From Ravibacter sp964562455 (GTDB taxonomy: Bacteria; Bacteroidota; Bacteroidia; Cytophagales; Spirosomataceae), in contig CAZLTN010000013.1 in assembly GCA_964562455.1 (NCBI GenBank), forward strand, positions 24,049 to 88,048: a DNA stretch of 64,000 nt, written 5' to 3'. Positions 53,725 through 63,148 of this stretch are shown here, one piece after another. Within the stretch, counting starts at the first letter, position 1. Every line of letters starts with the position of its first letter. Both the position numbers and the translations under genes were made by a program. Below the pieces are notes generated by a model. That model was not told where the DNA came from, made no database searches, and saw only the letters and a list, made by a program, of their open reading frames with translations.

Positions 53725-55356
53725 CTAGTAGCCCGGGTTTTGTTCAAGTTTGACGCTTATATTGGCGTCAATGGCTACCTGTGGGATCGGCCAGAGCTCA
53801 TGATAGTTTTGTATCGTGCTTTGCGTTTCAGGCAGCATGGCGTATTTTCTTACTCGTTCGACAAGTTTACCTGTCCTGACAAGTGTCCTGTGCCTGGGTT
53901 CTTCTGCGATCAGTTCCCGGGCCCTTTCATCAAGAATATAGTCCAAAGTAACATTTTGAGGTGAGACAGGTGTAGCATTTGCGCGTTTTCTGACTGTGTT
54001 AATGTCTTCCGCCGCTTTTACGGGATCTCCTTTTTTAAGATAAGCTTCAGCTCTTAACAGGTATGTCTCTGCCAACCGGTAAACGATAAAATCTGAACTG
54101 GTCAGGCCTGCTCTGACAGGATTATCGCGCCCCAGCCATCCAATTTCTCCCTCTACCTTTCTTATTGTCGGGTAGATCATCTGGAAGGTATCCTGACGTG
54201 CGATGTGTGCAGGTTCTACCTTTTTTCTGTAATAGGCGGAAGCCGGGTTTGTGTAGTAATAGGTTCGCCTGATGTTATGAGGAGAGTTCCTGACATCATT
54301 ATCCCAGTTTCCTTCCCACAGATTGTATAAAAAGTAGTTGGTAGGCCTGCATAAACCAACTCCTCTCCCCAGGCTATCGACAACAACCATTCCGGGTCTG
54401 TTATCAGGATCTCTGACGTTAACATAAAAGGGTACCCAATACCTTAAGGTGGGATTCCCGCCAGTAAAAGTGGTTGAGTAGCCACCGGGAATCTGATCTT
54501 CAAACTGCCAGACGTAAATAGACTCCAGGTTCCCGGAACTCCTGTTGTGATTGCCGGTCCTGAATATGTCGGAATAAAAATCGCCGGGCTCGTTCATGTA
54601 TTTGCCAAAACGTTCGGTCATCAGTTTGTATAAACCTGAATTGATTATCCTGCCGGCGCTCTCAATCGCTTTGTCATACTCTTCCAGGCTGATATAAACT
54701 TCCGTTAGCAGGTGGTCTGCGGCCGCTTTAACGATACGGCCTTCTTTGTTAGCGGGTACAGTTTCGGGAAGCCATTGAGAAGCAAATTCAAGGTCTCTTC
54801 TGGCGAGCTCGTAGACTTCTTTCCGGGAGTTCCGGATGAAGTCTGTCTTCGGCCCGGTATAGACAGTGTCAACTATGGGAACACCACCGTATAAGTTCGC
54901 CAGCATATTGTGAACATACGCGCGAAAAAAGCTTGCTTCGGCTATGTAGGCATTTTTTTCAGCGGTACCCGACCAGATATTTTCATTTCCAGGTTTATTC
55001 GCATAAACTATGATGGAGTTGGCTCTGGGTAGCATATCGGAATATGCCCAATGCCAGTAGTCCTGAACGCAGGCTGTTACCGGGGTAAGGAATGTTACCC
55101 AGTTTTTGAAATTGGGAGTTGCTTTTTCTCCATTGTTGATTACGTCCGTACCGATCTGAAGGTTCATATACCAACGCAGGTAATCGTATTTGACCAATTC
55201 ATCGCGGGCTCCATAGTGCAAGGCCGTCATGTAATTTTCAAACCCCTGTTTGGATACCAGGACACTCTCCGAGCTTAGTATGAGCGGGTCTTCCTGCAAG
55301 AAATCATTATTACAGGAAATCAGCGCAGTTGCTAACAAAAAAATATACTTCTTCAT
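53725..55356 (-). CDS. SusD/RagB-family nutrient-binding lipoprotein
   Basis: A 543-residue outer-membrane lipoprotein (lipobox region LISCNND near residue 14) that binds a glycan or other ligand and delivers it to the paired SusC channel. The N-terminal NDFLQEDPLI, EASFFRAYVHNMLANLYGGVPIV and C-terminal YRLAETYLLRAEAYLKKGDPVKAAEDINTVRKRANA are family signatures with TPR helices. SusC is 25 bp upstream. Ligand unknown. Confidence 0.92.
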   Translation of the reverse strand: MKKYIFLLATALISCNNDFLQEDPLILSSESVLVSKQGFENYMTALHYGARDELVKYDYLRWYMNLQIGTDVINNGEKATPNFKNWVTFLTPVTACVQDYWHWAYSDMLPRANSIIVYANKPGNENIWSGTAEKNAYIAEASFFRAYVHNMLANLYGGVPIVDTVYTGPKTDFIRNSRKEVYELARRDLEFASQWLPETVPANKEGRIVKAAADHLLTEVYISLEEYDKAIESAGRIINSGLYKLMTERFGKYMNEPGDFYSDIFRTGNHNRSSGNLESIYVWQFEDQIPGGYSTTFTGGNPTLRYWVPFYVNVRDPDNRPGMVVVDSLGRGVGLCRPTNYFLYNLWEGNWDNDVRNSPHNIRRTYYYTNPASAYYRKKVEPAHIARQDTFQMIYPTIRKVEGEIGWLGRDNPVRAGLTSSDFIVYRLAETYLLRAEAYLKKGDPVKAAEDINTVRKRANATPVSPQNVTLDYILDERARELIAEEPRHRTLVRTGKLVERVRKYAMLPETQSTIQNYHELWPIPQVAIDANISVKLEQNPGY

Positions 55357-55381
55357 TATGGAATCGAGGTTTGGAATTTTG

Positions 55382-58345
55382 TCAAAATGTTAGGTTTAAA
55401 CCGGCTGTTAACATTCTGGAAGCGGGGATGCCATTTTGAACTGCGCCGCTTTCCGGATCCGCACCCGGCCATTTTGTTAAGGTATATAAGTTCTTTCCGC
55501 TCACATAGATCCTCAGACCGGCTACTTTCAGCTTTTGTTTTGCGAGTTCGGGGAAATCGTATGAAAGAGCAACATCCTGCAGCCTGATGAAGTCCCTGCT
55601 TCTATAGTACGCATGGCCAAGCGGATTAAGATAAGTAACGGAAGGGCTCGTAGCAGATTTATTTTCAGGAGTCCACCAGCCATTATCAATCCTGTTAAAG
55701 TTGCGATGGGTATGAATTCCGGGATCCAGATCGATGGATTGTATCCAGCCTTGCATTGCATTCACAAAAACTGAAAGATTAAGGTTTTTATAGCGGAAGT
55801 TGTTGGTAATGCCCCAGCGGTATTTCGGCTGTCCGGTCTGGCCGACTATGGTCCGGTCGCCTGTAGGCGCAATAACCCCGTTCCCGTCCAAATCCTTGAG
55901 TTTTACCCATCCGGGACGGCTGTTGGCCGGAATATCGTCGCCTTCCTGGTAAATACCGTCAAATACATAGTCGTAAGCCACGTTTATAGGCTGACCGATA
56001 AACCAGCGATTTCCCAGATCATCTTCTTCAATACCTTCGGCATTGGGACCATAGAGACTGATGATCCGGTTCTTGTTTCTTGAAAAAACAAAATTTGTGC
56101 TCCATTCAAATGCCCCCTGCTTCAGATTGATTGTGTTCAACGATAGCTCTATACCCTTGTTCCCGGTAGCTCCTATATTTGTCCATACGCCGCTAACACC
56201 GGTCATCTGAGGCAAGGCTCTCCAAACAAGCAGGTCGTTCGTCCTTATATCGTACAGCTCAAATGTTCCCCCGATCCGGTTCTTAAGGACCTCGAAATCC
56301 AATGCAAGATTTGCCGTATAGCTGGTTTCCCATTTCAGATTCTCATTACCCATGCCGGAAGGATAAATTCCGACGGAAGAGGCGCCTCCGTCGCCAAATA
56401 CATAGCGGTTCATGCTTGATCTGCCCAGAGATTGATAGGGACTTATGGCCTGATTACCAACTGCGCCGTATGATAACCTTAATTTAAGTAAGTTGATCTG
56501 CTCTACCGGAACGAGAAAAGCTTCATCGGAAAGTATCCACGCGAGGGAAGCCGAAGGGAACGTGGCATACTTGTTGTTGCTTGCGAATACGGAGCTTCCG
56601 TCCCGCCTGGCAGTTAATGTTAAAAGGTACTTATTCTTAAAGGAATAGTTCAGCCTGGCCATGGAAGACATACCATCTGTTACAGCCGCAGCCGAGGAGT
56701 TGGTCAGTACGCTTCCCAGGCCAAGATTGTTCCAGCCCAGTACTTCTGACGATAGCTCCGTAGCGTTTGCCGTTGTAGATTCCCACCGTGCGTGGTTTCG
56801 TCCGTACAGCAAAGTAATATCAAGAAAATGGTCACTGTTAAACTGCTTTGAATAGGTCACTATGTTCTCCAGTACCCAATCGAAATCCTGTTGGATAAAC
56901 TTTTCGGCTGCAGTAGTGTTTGCTCCGATATGCTTGTCTTGCCTGGTGAAATTGTAATTATGTCTCCATCTGATATTCGGAGCGTAGTTCAGCCGATAGG
57001 TAAGCCCGTCTATGCCGGGTACCTTAATAAGGGCGTGGAAGTTGGTAAACAGGTTATTCCATATTTCTTCGTTTTTAGTCAGGATGGCTCTGCGAACCGG
57101 GTTAGATTGGTTCGTCTGGTCTTCGGGTAAAAGATTTAACGTCGGCTCGCCGTCTTCAAAGTAGGGCGTTGAATAAGGCCCGATATTAGTTTGCTGAGCC
57201 GGTTCCAGGCCGGAATAGTCACGCCGGCTGTACATTGAGTTCAGGCCTACCGTAAGCCAGCTGGTAATTTTGTTTTCTATATTGGCCCTTATAGAAACCC
57301 TGTCCATATTGTCATTGAGATACAACCCTCTTTCATTCACCAGTGACGTGCTCAAAAGGTAATTGGTTTTACCCGTAGCTCCGGATATGCTCACATCGTA
57401 TGACCGGATATTGCTGTTCTGAGATACGATATCCCAATGGTCGACAATATTTCCGGCCTGGTAATTTGCGTATTCGGAGGGATGCAGCAGGTCTGATACC
57501 TGTCCGTATGGTAAACCTGCAGCTCTGTTGTAGTCTCTTTTTCTTTCAAGGTAGCGTTCCGGAGTAAGGAGTTTAACTTTATAGGCCCTGTCGGCAATTC
57601 CGGCAAATACATTAAATCTGATGGTAGGCTTTTCAGTAGTTCCTTTTTTTGAAGTAATTAATATGACGCCATTTGCAGCCCTTGCCCCGTAGATAGCGGC
57701 GGCGCTTGCATCTTTAAGCACTTCCATCGACTCAATGTCATTCGGGTTTATTTCTGCCATACTGCCATTAAAGAAGATGCCATCCAAAACAATGAGCGGG
57801 CTGTTTCCTGCACTCAATGACCTGGGCCCTCTGATAAGAATCGATCCGTTTTGCCCCGGCCTCCCACTATCAATAAACTGTACTCCGGCAACGCGGCCTC
57901 TCAATGCCTGTGAAACATTCGTATTCGGAAGGTTCTCCGTCTGCTTCATATCTATTTTCGAGATAGAGCCCGTCACGTTCCGTTTCGACTGTGATCCGTA
58001 TCCTACCACGATTACTTCATCCAGCGCTTTCTGGTCGCTTTGCAGGCGGATTTCCAGTGAAGATTGGTTATTTACTTCGACATCCTGCGAAGAGTAGCCG
58101 ACGAAGCTGAAAACGAGGGTACTGCTGCCGTCGGGGATACGGAGTTCGAAGCTGCCGCCTGCGTCGGTGGTGGTACCCTGTGTAGTGCCTTTCAGCAATA
58201 CGTTCACTCCCGGTAATGGCTCGCCGTTGGAGGCGTCGACTACCGTTCCGCGCAGGATGCGGTCAGGTGGGAGATGCATCACCGCCGCAGTCCCGGAAAC
58301 AGCCGCCAGGAAAGCCAGCGCAAGGGAGTAGCAAAACGGTTTCAT
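55382..58345 (-). CDS. SusC/RagA-family TonB-dependent transporter
   Basis: An outer-membrane TonB-dependent channel of about 987 residues. Signal peptide, then a carboxypeptidase-regulatory-like domain (VVDASNGEPLPGVNVLLKGT), the SusC plug motif EVIVVGYGSQSKRNVTGS, and a 22-strand barrel ending ASRMLTAGLNLTF with the C-terminal Phe. It uses the ATG at 58345 (MKPFCYS). Forms the import complex with SusD. The 329 bp upstream (58346-58674) show no TAnnTTTG element by eye and no gene. Confidence 0.93.
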   Translation of the reverse strand: MKPFCYSLALAFLAAVSGTAAVMHLPPDRILRGTVVDASNGEPLPGVNVLLKGTTQGTTTDAGGSFELRIPDGSSTLVFSFVGYSSQDVEVNNQSSLEIRLQSDQKALDEVIVVGYGSQSKRNVTGSISKIDMKQTENLPNTNVSQALRGRVAGVQFIDSGRPGQNGSILIRGPRSLSAGNSPLIVLDGIFFNGSMAEINPNDIESMEVLKDASAAAIYGARAANGVILITSKKGTTEKPTIRFNVFAGIADRAYKVKLLTPERYLERKRDYNRAAGLPYGQVSDLLHPSEYANYQAGNIVDHWDIVSQNSNIRSYDVSISGATGKTNYLLSTSLVNERGLYLNDNMDRVSIRANIENKITSWLTVGLNSMYSRRDYSGLEPAQQTNIGPYSTPYFEDGEPTLNLLPEDQTNQSNPVRRAILTKNEEIWNNLFTNFHALIKVPGIDGLTYRLNYAPNIRWRHNYNFTRQDKHIGANTTAAEKFIQQDFDWVLENIVTYSKQFNSDHFLDITLLYGRNHARWESTTANATELSSEVLGWNNLGLGSVLTNSSAAAVTDGMSSMARLNYSFKNKYLLTLTARRDGSSVFASNNKYATFPSASLAWILSDEAFLVPVEQINLLKLRLSYGAVGNQAISPYQSLGRSSMNRYVFGDGGASSVGIYPSGMGNENLKWETSYTANLALDFEVLKNRIGGTFELYDIRTNDLLVWRALPQMTGVSGVWTNIGATGNKGIELSLNTINLKQGAFEWSTNFVFSRNKNRIISLYGPNAEGIEEDDLGNRWFIGQPINVAYDYVFDGIYQEGDDIPANSRPGWVKLKDLDGNGVIAPTGDRTIVGQTGQPKYRWGITNNFRYKNLNLSVFVNAMQGWIQSIDLDPGIHTHRNFNRIDNGWWTPENKSATSPSVTYLNPLGHAYYRSRDFIRLQDVALSYDFPELAKQKLKVAGLRIYVSGKNLYTLTKWPGADPESGAVQNGIPASRMLTAGLNLTF

Positions 58346-58674
58346 AAATTTTAAAGGTTTTGGTATCATCTGGGTGTTTATTAGGGTTGTTTGATTTAAA
58401 TCGCTGGAAGACAGGTTTGTAAAGGCACGAAAATCCTGCTGCTCGCCTGAGCAGATAATGCCGGTAACGCGGCTGTGAGAGGGAATATGCTTGTTGTCCG
58501 CCTGTTGCTAAAGCTTACGTAGAACCATATACTTCATAGTGAATGACGCTTGTGGAGTTTGGATTTGACTACGACAAAATTGGAGGAAATCCATCAGAAA
58601 GCTGTCCGGCTTATTAGCAAGTATGTTCAGGATTTTAGCATGTGGCAGACAAAAGACGGTTGAGCCGGAGGGGC

Positions 58675-59607
58675 TCAGTTAAGAGGATGCGCGCGAGAAA
58701 GCCACCCTTCCGCCCGCATCCATTCCGTGCACCTCCCGAACCATTCCGCGAAAGAAGGATAGGTAAGGAAGCCATGCTCGCCTTTTGAATAGACATGCAG
58801 GCCTGCCGGCACCTTATTGCGCCTCAGTTCCTGGTAAAATGCCAGGCTGTTTTCGACAGGTACGACCACATCCGGATCGGTGTGTACCAGGAATGCGGCG
58901 GGTGTCTGCGGAGTGATATGGAGCTCGTTGGAAAAATAATCTATTTTGGAGCTCGCCGCTCCTTTTCCCAACAGGTTGTCGCGCGAGCCCAGGTGTCCGA
59001 ATGTGTCTCGGAAACTGATGACCGGGTTGATCAGCAGCATAAAATCGGGCCTTACAGAAGTATTTCCGAAATGACTTACCGTAAGCGTGTCAAAATGGGT
59101 ACCTGCAGTAGCAGCCAGGTGCCCGCCTGCTGAAAAACCCATAATCCCGATTTTTCCGGGGTCTATGTTCCATTCCTTCGCATTTTGACGAACACGAAAA
59201 ATAGCCTGCTGAGCATCCTGCAGCGGGCCGATGCTTCTGTCTATCATGGTCTCATCGCTGGGAAGCCGGTATTTAAGGACAAAAGCAGCAACACCCAGCT
59301 TATTGAATTCCCGCGCTACGTCGCTTCCTTCGCGTTTGGTCAGCAGTCCGCCATAGCCTCCGCCAGGACAGATAATGACGGCGGTGCCGTTAGCTTTTGC
59401 CTTTTCGGGGAGAAAAATAGAAAGGGTAGGGAGGGATACCTTGTAAGCCAGGCTGTCGACCTGGGCATGGGCTTTGTGCTCTTCTTTGTTTTCGTGAGGA
59501 CGGCTGTTGGGTATAGCGGTTTGGTAGAGCGGGATCTGACGCTGAGCTTCGGCAGTAACAGCGATCAGCAAGATGCCGGCAACATAAAGCCAATGGTCTA
59601 TTTTCAT
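58675..59607 (-). CDS. Secreted alpha/beta-hydrolase esterase (BD-FAE type)
   Basis: A 310-residue enzyme with a signal peptide (about 1-22). Oxyanion motif VIICPGGGYGGL, nucleophile MGFSAGGHLAAT (near 165), acid in TDPDVVVPVENS and His in KGEHGF complete a Ser-Asp-His triad. Members deacylate xylan, pectin or other glycans. The gene precedes SusC, so it probably removes ester groups from the locus substrate (inference). Confidence 0.88.
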   Translation of the reverse strand: MKIDHWLYVAGILLIAVTAEAQRQIPLYQTAIPNSRPHENKEEHKAHAQVDSLAYKVSLPTLSIFLPEKAKANGTAVIICPGGGYGGLLTKREGSDVAREFNKLGVAAFVLKYRLPSDETMIDRSIGPLQDAQQAIFRVRQNAKEWNIDPGKIGIMGFSAGGHLAATAGTHFDTLTVSHFGNTSVRPDFMLLINPVISFRDTFGHLGSRDNLLGKGAASSKIDYFSNELHITPQTPAAFLVHTDPDVVVPVENSLAFYQELRRNKVPAGLHVYSKGEHGFLTYPSFAEWFGRCTEWMRAEGWLSRAHPLN

Positions 59608-59706
59608 TACTGATCCCGGTTTCTCCAAGCTGTGGCAGATGTTTTAGTGAATAAATATAGTAAAGAAAAACCAAAACATCGGTTATCCGGCCAATGAAGT
59701 CAATTA

Positions 59707-60936
59707 TCACGAGAAAACCCTGTCTTTCCGGTAGAAAAAGATTAAAGCCGACATAATGCAAAGCGCGCCGAACAGGTAGCCGGCTGAGAGGAAGGCAATG
59801 CCATACGATAAACCGAAAACAGGTTTGAGAACGCCAAGCAGGTAAGGCGAGAGAGCTCCCACAATAAAAGCAAATGAGAGCATAATTCCTGTTGCTGTAG
59901 CGCGATAGGGGATTTCAATAACGTCGTATAAGGCAGCGAAGATATTAGAGTCGTATAATCCCTGGCAAAGCCCGAACACGACCATTGCACCATAAACAAT
60001 CGTTAAAGAATCGCCGGCTCCCATATAGTAAAGGGCCGGTACGCCTGTCAGCAAGCCGGCCATCTGCACCATTCCCCTGGCACCTGTAATTTTTCGGGTG
60101 AACCGGTCTGCTATCCTGGCCCCCAGAATAATACCCAGCAGCGCTGTTACTTTGTAATAGAAGGTAGAATCAAACCCTGCCTGTGCGAGGGACAAATTAT
60201 ATTTTTCATGTAAAAAAGTAGGCATCCATGTCATAAACCCGACCCCGGCAAACTGCATTCCCGCAAAGGCAAGCGCCAGCAGGACCGCCGTAGGTTTTTT
60301 AAAGAAAATACCGATAACTTCCCTTATACTTTTTCGAGGTTCGGATGGCGCGACCTGCTTTTCGGTCCGTATATCCCTGATCCGCCACTGCATCAACGCA
60401 GCCAGGAATATCCCCGCACCGCCAAAAACATAGAATGCCGTTCTCCAACCGTAGTGGTCGGCAATATACCCCGTAATGTAGCTGCTACAGATCACGCCTA
60501 CATATAAGGCGGTCTGGTGAAGGGAAAGAGCGGTTGCGAGTGTTTCCTTATGCGATTCGCCGATCAGTGAATTGGCAGAAGGCGAATAGAATGCTTCTCC
60601 GCCGCCGGTAGCGATGCTCCTTAATAATATCAAATGCAGGAGCGTCATACTCATCCCGGTGGTGAGAGTCGCGCAGGTCCACACCATCAGCGCAATGATA
60701 ATGACCCGTTTCTTGGGGTACCGGTCGCCGAGAATTCCCGCGACCGGCACCAGTAAGCCATAAATCAAAACCAGGGACGAAGAAACCAGCCCCATATCCG
60801 CATCTGTCAGGCCCAGGTCGTCGCGGATAGCGGAGAGCACTACATTGAAAATCTGCCGGTCGGCCTGGTTAAAGAAGAAAGCCAGCCAAAGCAATGCCAC
60901 CAGCTCCCATTTATACGGAAGTTGTATTTTTTTCAT
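59707..60936 (-). CDS. MFS transporter, ACS/anion-cation-symporter-like
   Basis: A 409-residue major facilitator with twelve helices. The N-terminal NQADRQIFNVVLSAIRDDLGL, GILGDRYPKKRVI loop 2-3 motif and EAFYSPSANSLIGE are typical of the sugar-acid/glucuronate-importing MFS group. It lies 11 bp after the GH20-like gene in the same operon. It probably brings a sugar acid or acylated sugar into the cytoplasm. Confidence 0.85.
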   Translation of the reverse strand: MKKIQLPYKWELVALLWLAFFFNQADRQIFNVVLSAIRDDLGLTDADMGLVSSSLVLIYGLLVPVAGILGDRYPKKRVIIIALMVWTCATLTTGMSMTLLHLILLRSIATGGGEAFYSPSANSLIGESHKETLATALSLHQTALYVGVICSSYITGYIADHYGWRTAFYVFGGAGIFLAALMQWRIRDIRTEKQVAPSEPRKSIREVIGIFFKKPTAVLLALAFAGMQFAGVGFMTWMPTFLHEKYNLSLAQAGFDSTFYYKVTALLGIILGARIADRFTRKITGARGMVQMAGLLTGVPALYYMGAGDSLTIVYGAMVVFGLCQGLYDSNIFAALYDVIEIPYRATATGIMLSFAFIVGALSPYLLGVLKPVFGLSYGIAFLSAGYLFGALCIMSALIFFYRKDRVFS

Positions 60937-60947
60937 CCGATCGACCT

Positions 60948-62018
60948 CTATTTTCCGGCTTTTTCAAACCATTGCTTCGCTTCCCCGGTAAGATCCGTGC
61001 CTTTCAGTATCAGGTCGCGGTATTCTTCTATTGTCGGTTTCCAGTAGGTCTGAAGGAAACCCAGTAGCCGGTTGCCGGCAACATGTTCTTTGCAGAACCT
61101 GACGGTATTGCCTATGCTTTTCGTGTTGTTGTCGTGGAAGCTGCCTGTCGGGACCTGGTCATAACCATGCTTTTCCAGGTCTATATAGGATTTAGCTCTT
61201 ATGTAATCTTTCGCGAACGCCGATGCCGCGGTATTTTTTGCCGCATTTTCCATCTTTGAAAGATCAAAGCTTTCCCCGTAATACCAGTTACTTTGCAGTA
61301 CGGACTTCGGCATTTTCTTAAAGAAAAGCTCAGGATGGTCCCACATATAGTCCGACCAGGTCCATGCACGCGATCCGCCTTTCTCTACCTCTCCGACCAG
61401 GTGATAGAAATCCCCCCACCATAAGTCGTTTTTTCGGACTACCGTATATAAATAGTGGTGCTGATGCGCAGCAGTTTCTTCGTCCATTCCCAGGTGGAAA
61501 AAACGCGGCTTGTCAAACAGGTCGATGACTTCCGCGATAATATTCCGGCAGAAAGTATAGTACGGCGCTGTCGACACCATACGTGAGTACTCCTTCATCC
61601 ACGTATCGTGACCCGCCGAAAAATTAAGCTTTGGGATAGGTTCCAGCCCCATCTCCCGCATTTTTTTCAGCTCGGTTCTCAGCCGGTCTCCGGACCAGGC
61701 ATTATTGACCGCAATTTCAGGGTGGCTTTCATATTTTACGGCATCTCCCAAATCGATCACGACCATGTTCATCCCTGACTTCGACATCCTGTCCAAAGCG
61801 TCGTTCCAAAGCGGCTCGCTCAGACGCAGATCGGGACGAAAGCCCCGGAAGGGCCGGTGCGGGGAAATAAATTCTTCCCACATATTAAAGCTGAGATGGA
61901 GAAGCCCTGCCCATATTTTCTTTTCTTCCTGTTTTGGCCGGGAGAACAAAACCGACGGGGCCGTACTGAGCATTCCTGCAGCGGAAAGCTGCTTGATAAA
62001 AGTTCGACGATCAGACAT
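60948..62018 (-). CDS. Tat-exported GH20-like glycosidase
   Basis: A 356-residue protein with a Tat signal MSDRRTFIKQLSAAGML. The rest is a TIM barrel; RFFHLGMDEETAAHQ (near 175) resembles the catalytic Asp-Glu pair of GH20 beta-hexosaminidases (HxGxDE). AWTWSDYMWDHPELFFKKMP is also reminiscent of the W-rich GH20 pocket. The protein is shorter than classical GH20 enzymes and lacks their N-terminal domain, so function is putative. It sits between a Gfo/Idh/MocA oxidoreductase and an MFS importer. Confidence 0.65.
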   Translation of the reverse strand: MSDRRTFIKQLSAAGMLSTAPSVLFSRPKQEEKKIWAGLLHLSFNMWEEFISPHRPFRGFRPDLRLSEPLWNDALDRMSKSGMNMVVIDLGDAVKYESHPEIAVNNAWSGDRLRTELKKMREMGLEPIPKLNFSAGHDTWMKEYSRMVSTAPYYTFCRNIIAEVIDLFDKPRFFHLGMDEETAAHQHHYLYTVVRKNDLWWGDFYHLVGEVEKGGSRAWTWSDYMWDHPELFFKKMPKSVLQSNWYYGESFDLSKMENAAKNTAASAFAKDYIRAKSYIDLEKHGYDQVPTGSFHDNNTKSIGNTVRFCKEHVAGNRLLGFLQTYWKPTIEEYRDLILKGTDLTGEAKQWFEKAGK

Positions 62019-62059
62019 AGCTGCACAGATTGGATTTAGCAGGTAAATAAGGTTGGATT

Positions 62060-63139
62060 TTATAGATAAACAGGGCTGCCGGATGACACACTTTCATAGC
62101 AGGCGTTCATTGCCCGTATCGTATCCCGGTGCCATTCCAGGTTGATTTTAGGCCGGGTATGGTCACGGATGCAGTCGGAAAACTCGTCCATCATCCCAAT
62201 CCATTCATCGAAATAAGTGTATTGGACTGTGTAGCGGTCGTTGGGCGCGCCGTTATGGTAGACATTGGGTCCGAAGCAATCTGCCAACAGCACGCCACGC
62301 TCTCCGCTGATGCTTACGTTCACCTCCATGCGCTTCGGGTGTACTTCCCAGCCCGGTCCGGGAACTTCCAGCCTTTCTTCCAGCCGAGACCAGGAAGGAT
62401 CGAACAGGAAGCTGGTACCGTTTTTCATTTTACCTGTTACCAGCATTGTGTCCTCCACTTCCAGCTCAGGGCGGATATTAGGCCCGACCTCGGCATATAC
62501 ATACTCGAAGCTGCTTCCGGTAAACCAGCGGATCAGATCAAATACGTGCGGGTGATCGCTCAGACAGCCACCCCTGAACCGATGGTCTCCGGAGCGGAGA
62601 GGAACGCGTTTACCGTAGCTCGCCTCCGGTACTCCCTGCCACGGAAAAGCCCATACCGGGGACAAGGTGATATTGGTTGCGTTAAAAGTGCTTAGACTAC
62701 CCAGCTCCTGCTTTTCCATTACTAAGTCTTTCAACCGGGCCACCACCGGGTTATAGTGTAATTCCAGCTCTACCTGGCAGACGATATTGTGCTCATTTAC
62801 GGTACGGATCATCTGCTCGTATTCCTCCGTATCAAAGGTCGGTACCTTCATGCTCAGGATATGGATACCGCGGGCAGCGCAGGATTTTACCTGCGACAGA
62901 TGCCTGCTGTTGGCCGATGCTATCACGACCGCTTCTATCTCTGGATGCTTTTCAAACATCTCGTCTTCATCCAGGTAGCAGGGAACGTCATAACCCCTCC
63001 GGAGAAAATCTTCCCTGATTTTTTCCGATTCGGCGCTGACGGCTACCCAGTCGAATTTCCTGTTCTCATGCAGCGTCTGGAAGTATTTTCGTGAGTGGCC
63101 ATGCGTAAGGGAAAGCATGGCTATTTTGATTGGCTTCAT
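62060..63139 (-). CDS. Gfo/Idh/MocA-family oxidoreductase
   Basis: A 359-residue NAD(P)-dependent oxidoreductase. The N-terminal Rossmann segment is IAMLSLTHGHSRKYFQTL, the nucleotide-binding HILSMKVPTFDT replaces the usual EKP, and the C-terminal sheet has GCLSDHPHVFDLIRWFTG with the catalytic His region. Substrates are sugars or cyclitols. It is 9 bp upstream of an orphan C-terminal-like protein and 41 bp before the GH20-like gene. Confidence 0.88.
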   Translation of the reverse strand: MKPIKIAMLSLTHGHSRKYFQTLHENRKFDWVAVSAESEKIREDFLRRGYDVPCYLDEDEMFEKHPEIEAVVIASANSRHLSQVKSCAARGIHILSMKVPTFDTEEYEQMIRTVNEHNIVCQVELELHYNPVVARLKDLVMEKQELGSLSTFNATNITLSPVWAFPWQGVPEASYGKRVPLRSGDHRFRGGCLSDHPHVFDLIRWFTGSSFEYVYAEVGPNIRPELEVEDTMLVTGKMKNGTSFLFDPSWSRLEERLEVPGPGWEVHPKRMEVNVSISGERGVLLADCFGPNVYHNGAPNDRYTVQYTYFDEWIGMMDEFSDCIRDHTRPKINLEWHRDTIRAMNACYESVSSGSPVYL

Positions 63140-63148
63140 AAATTTTAT

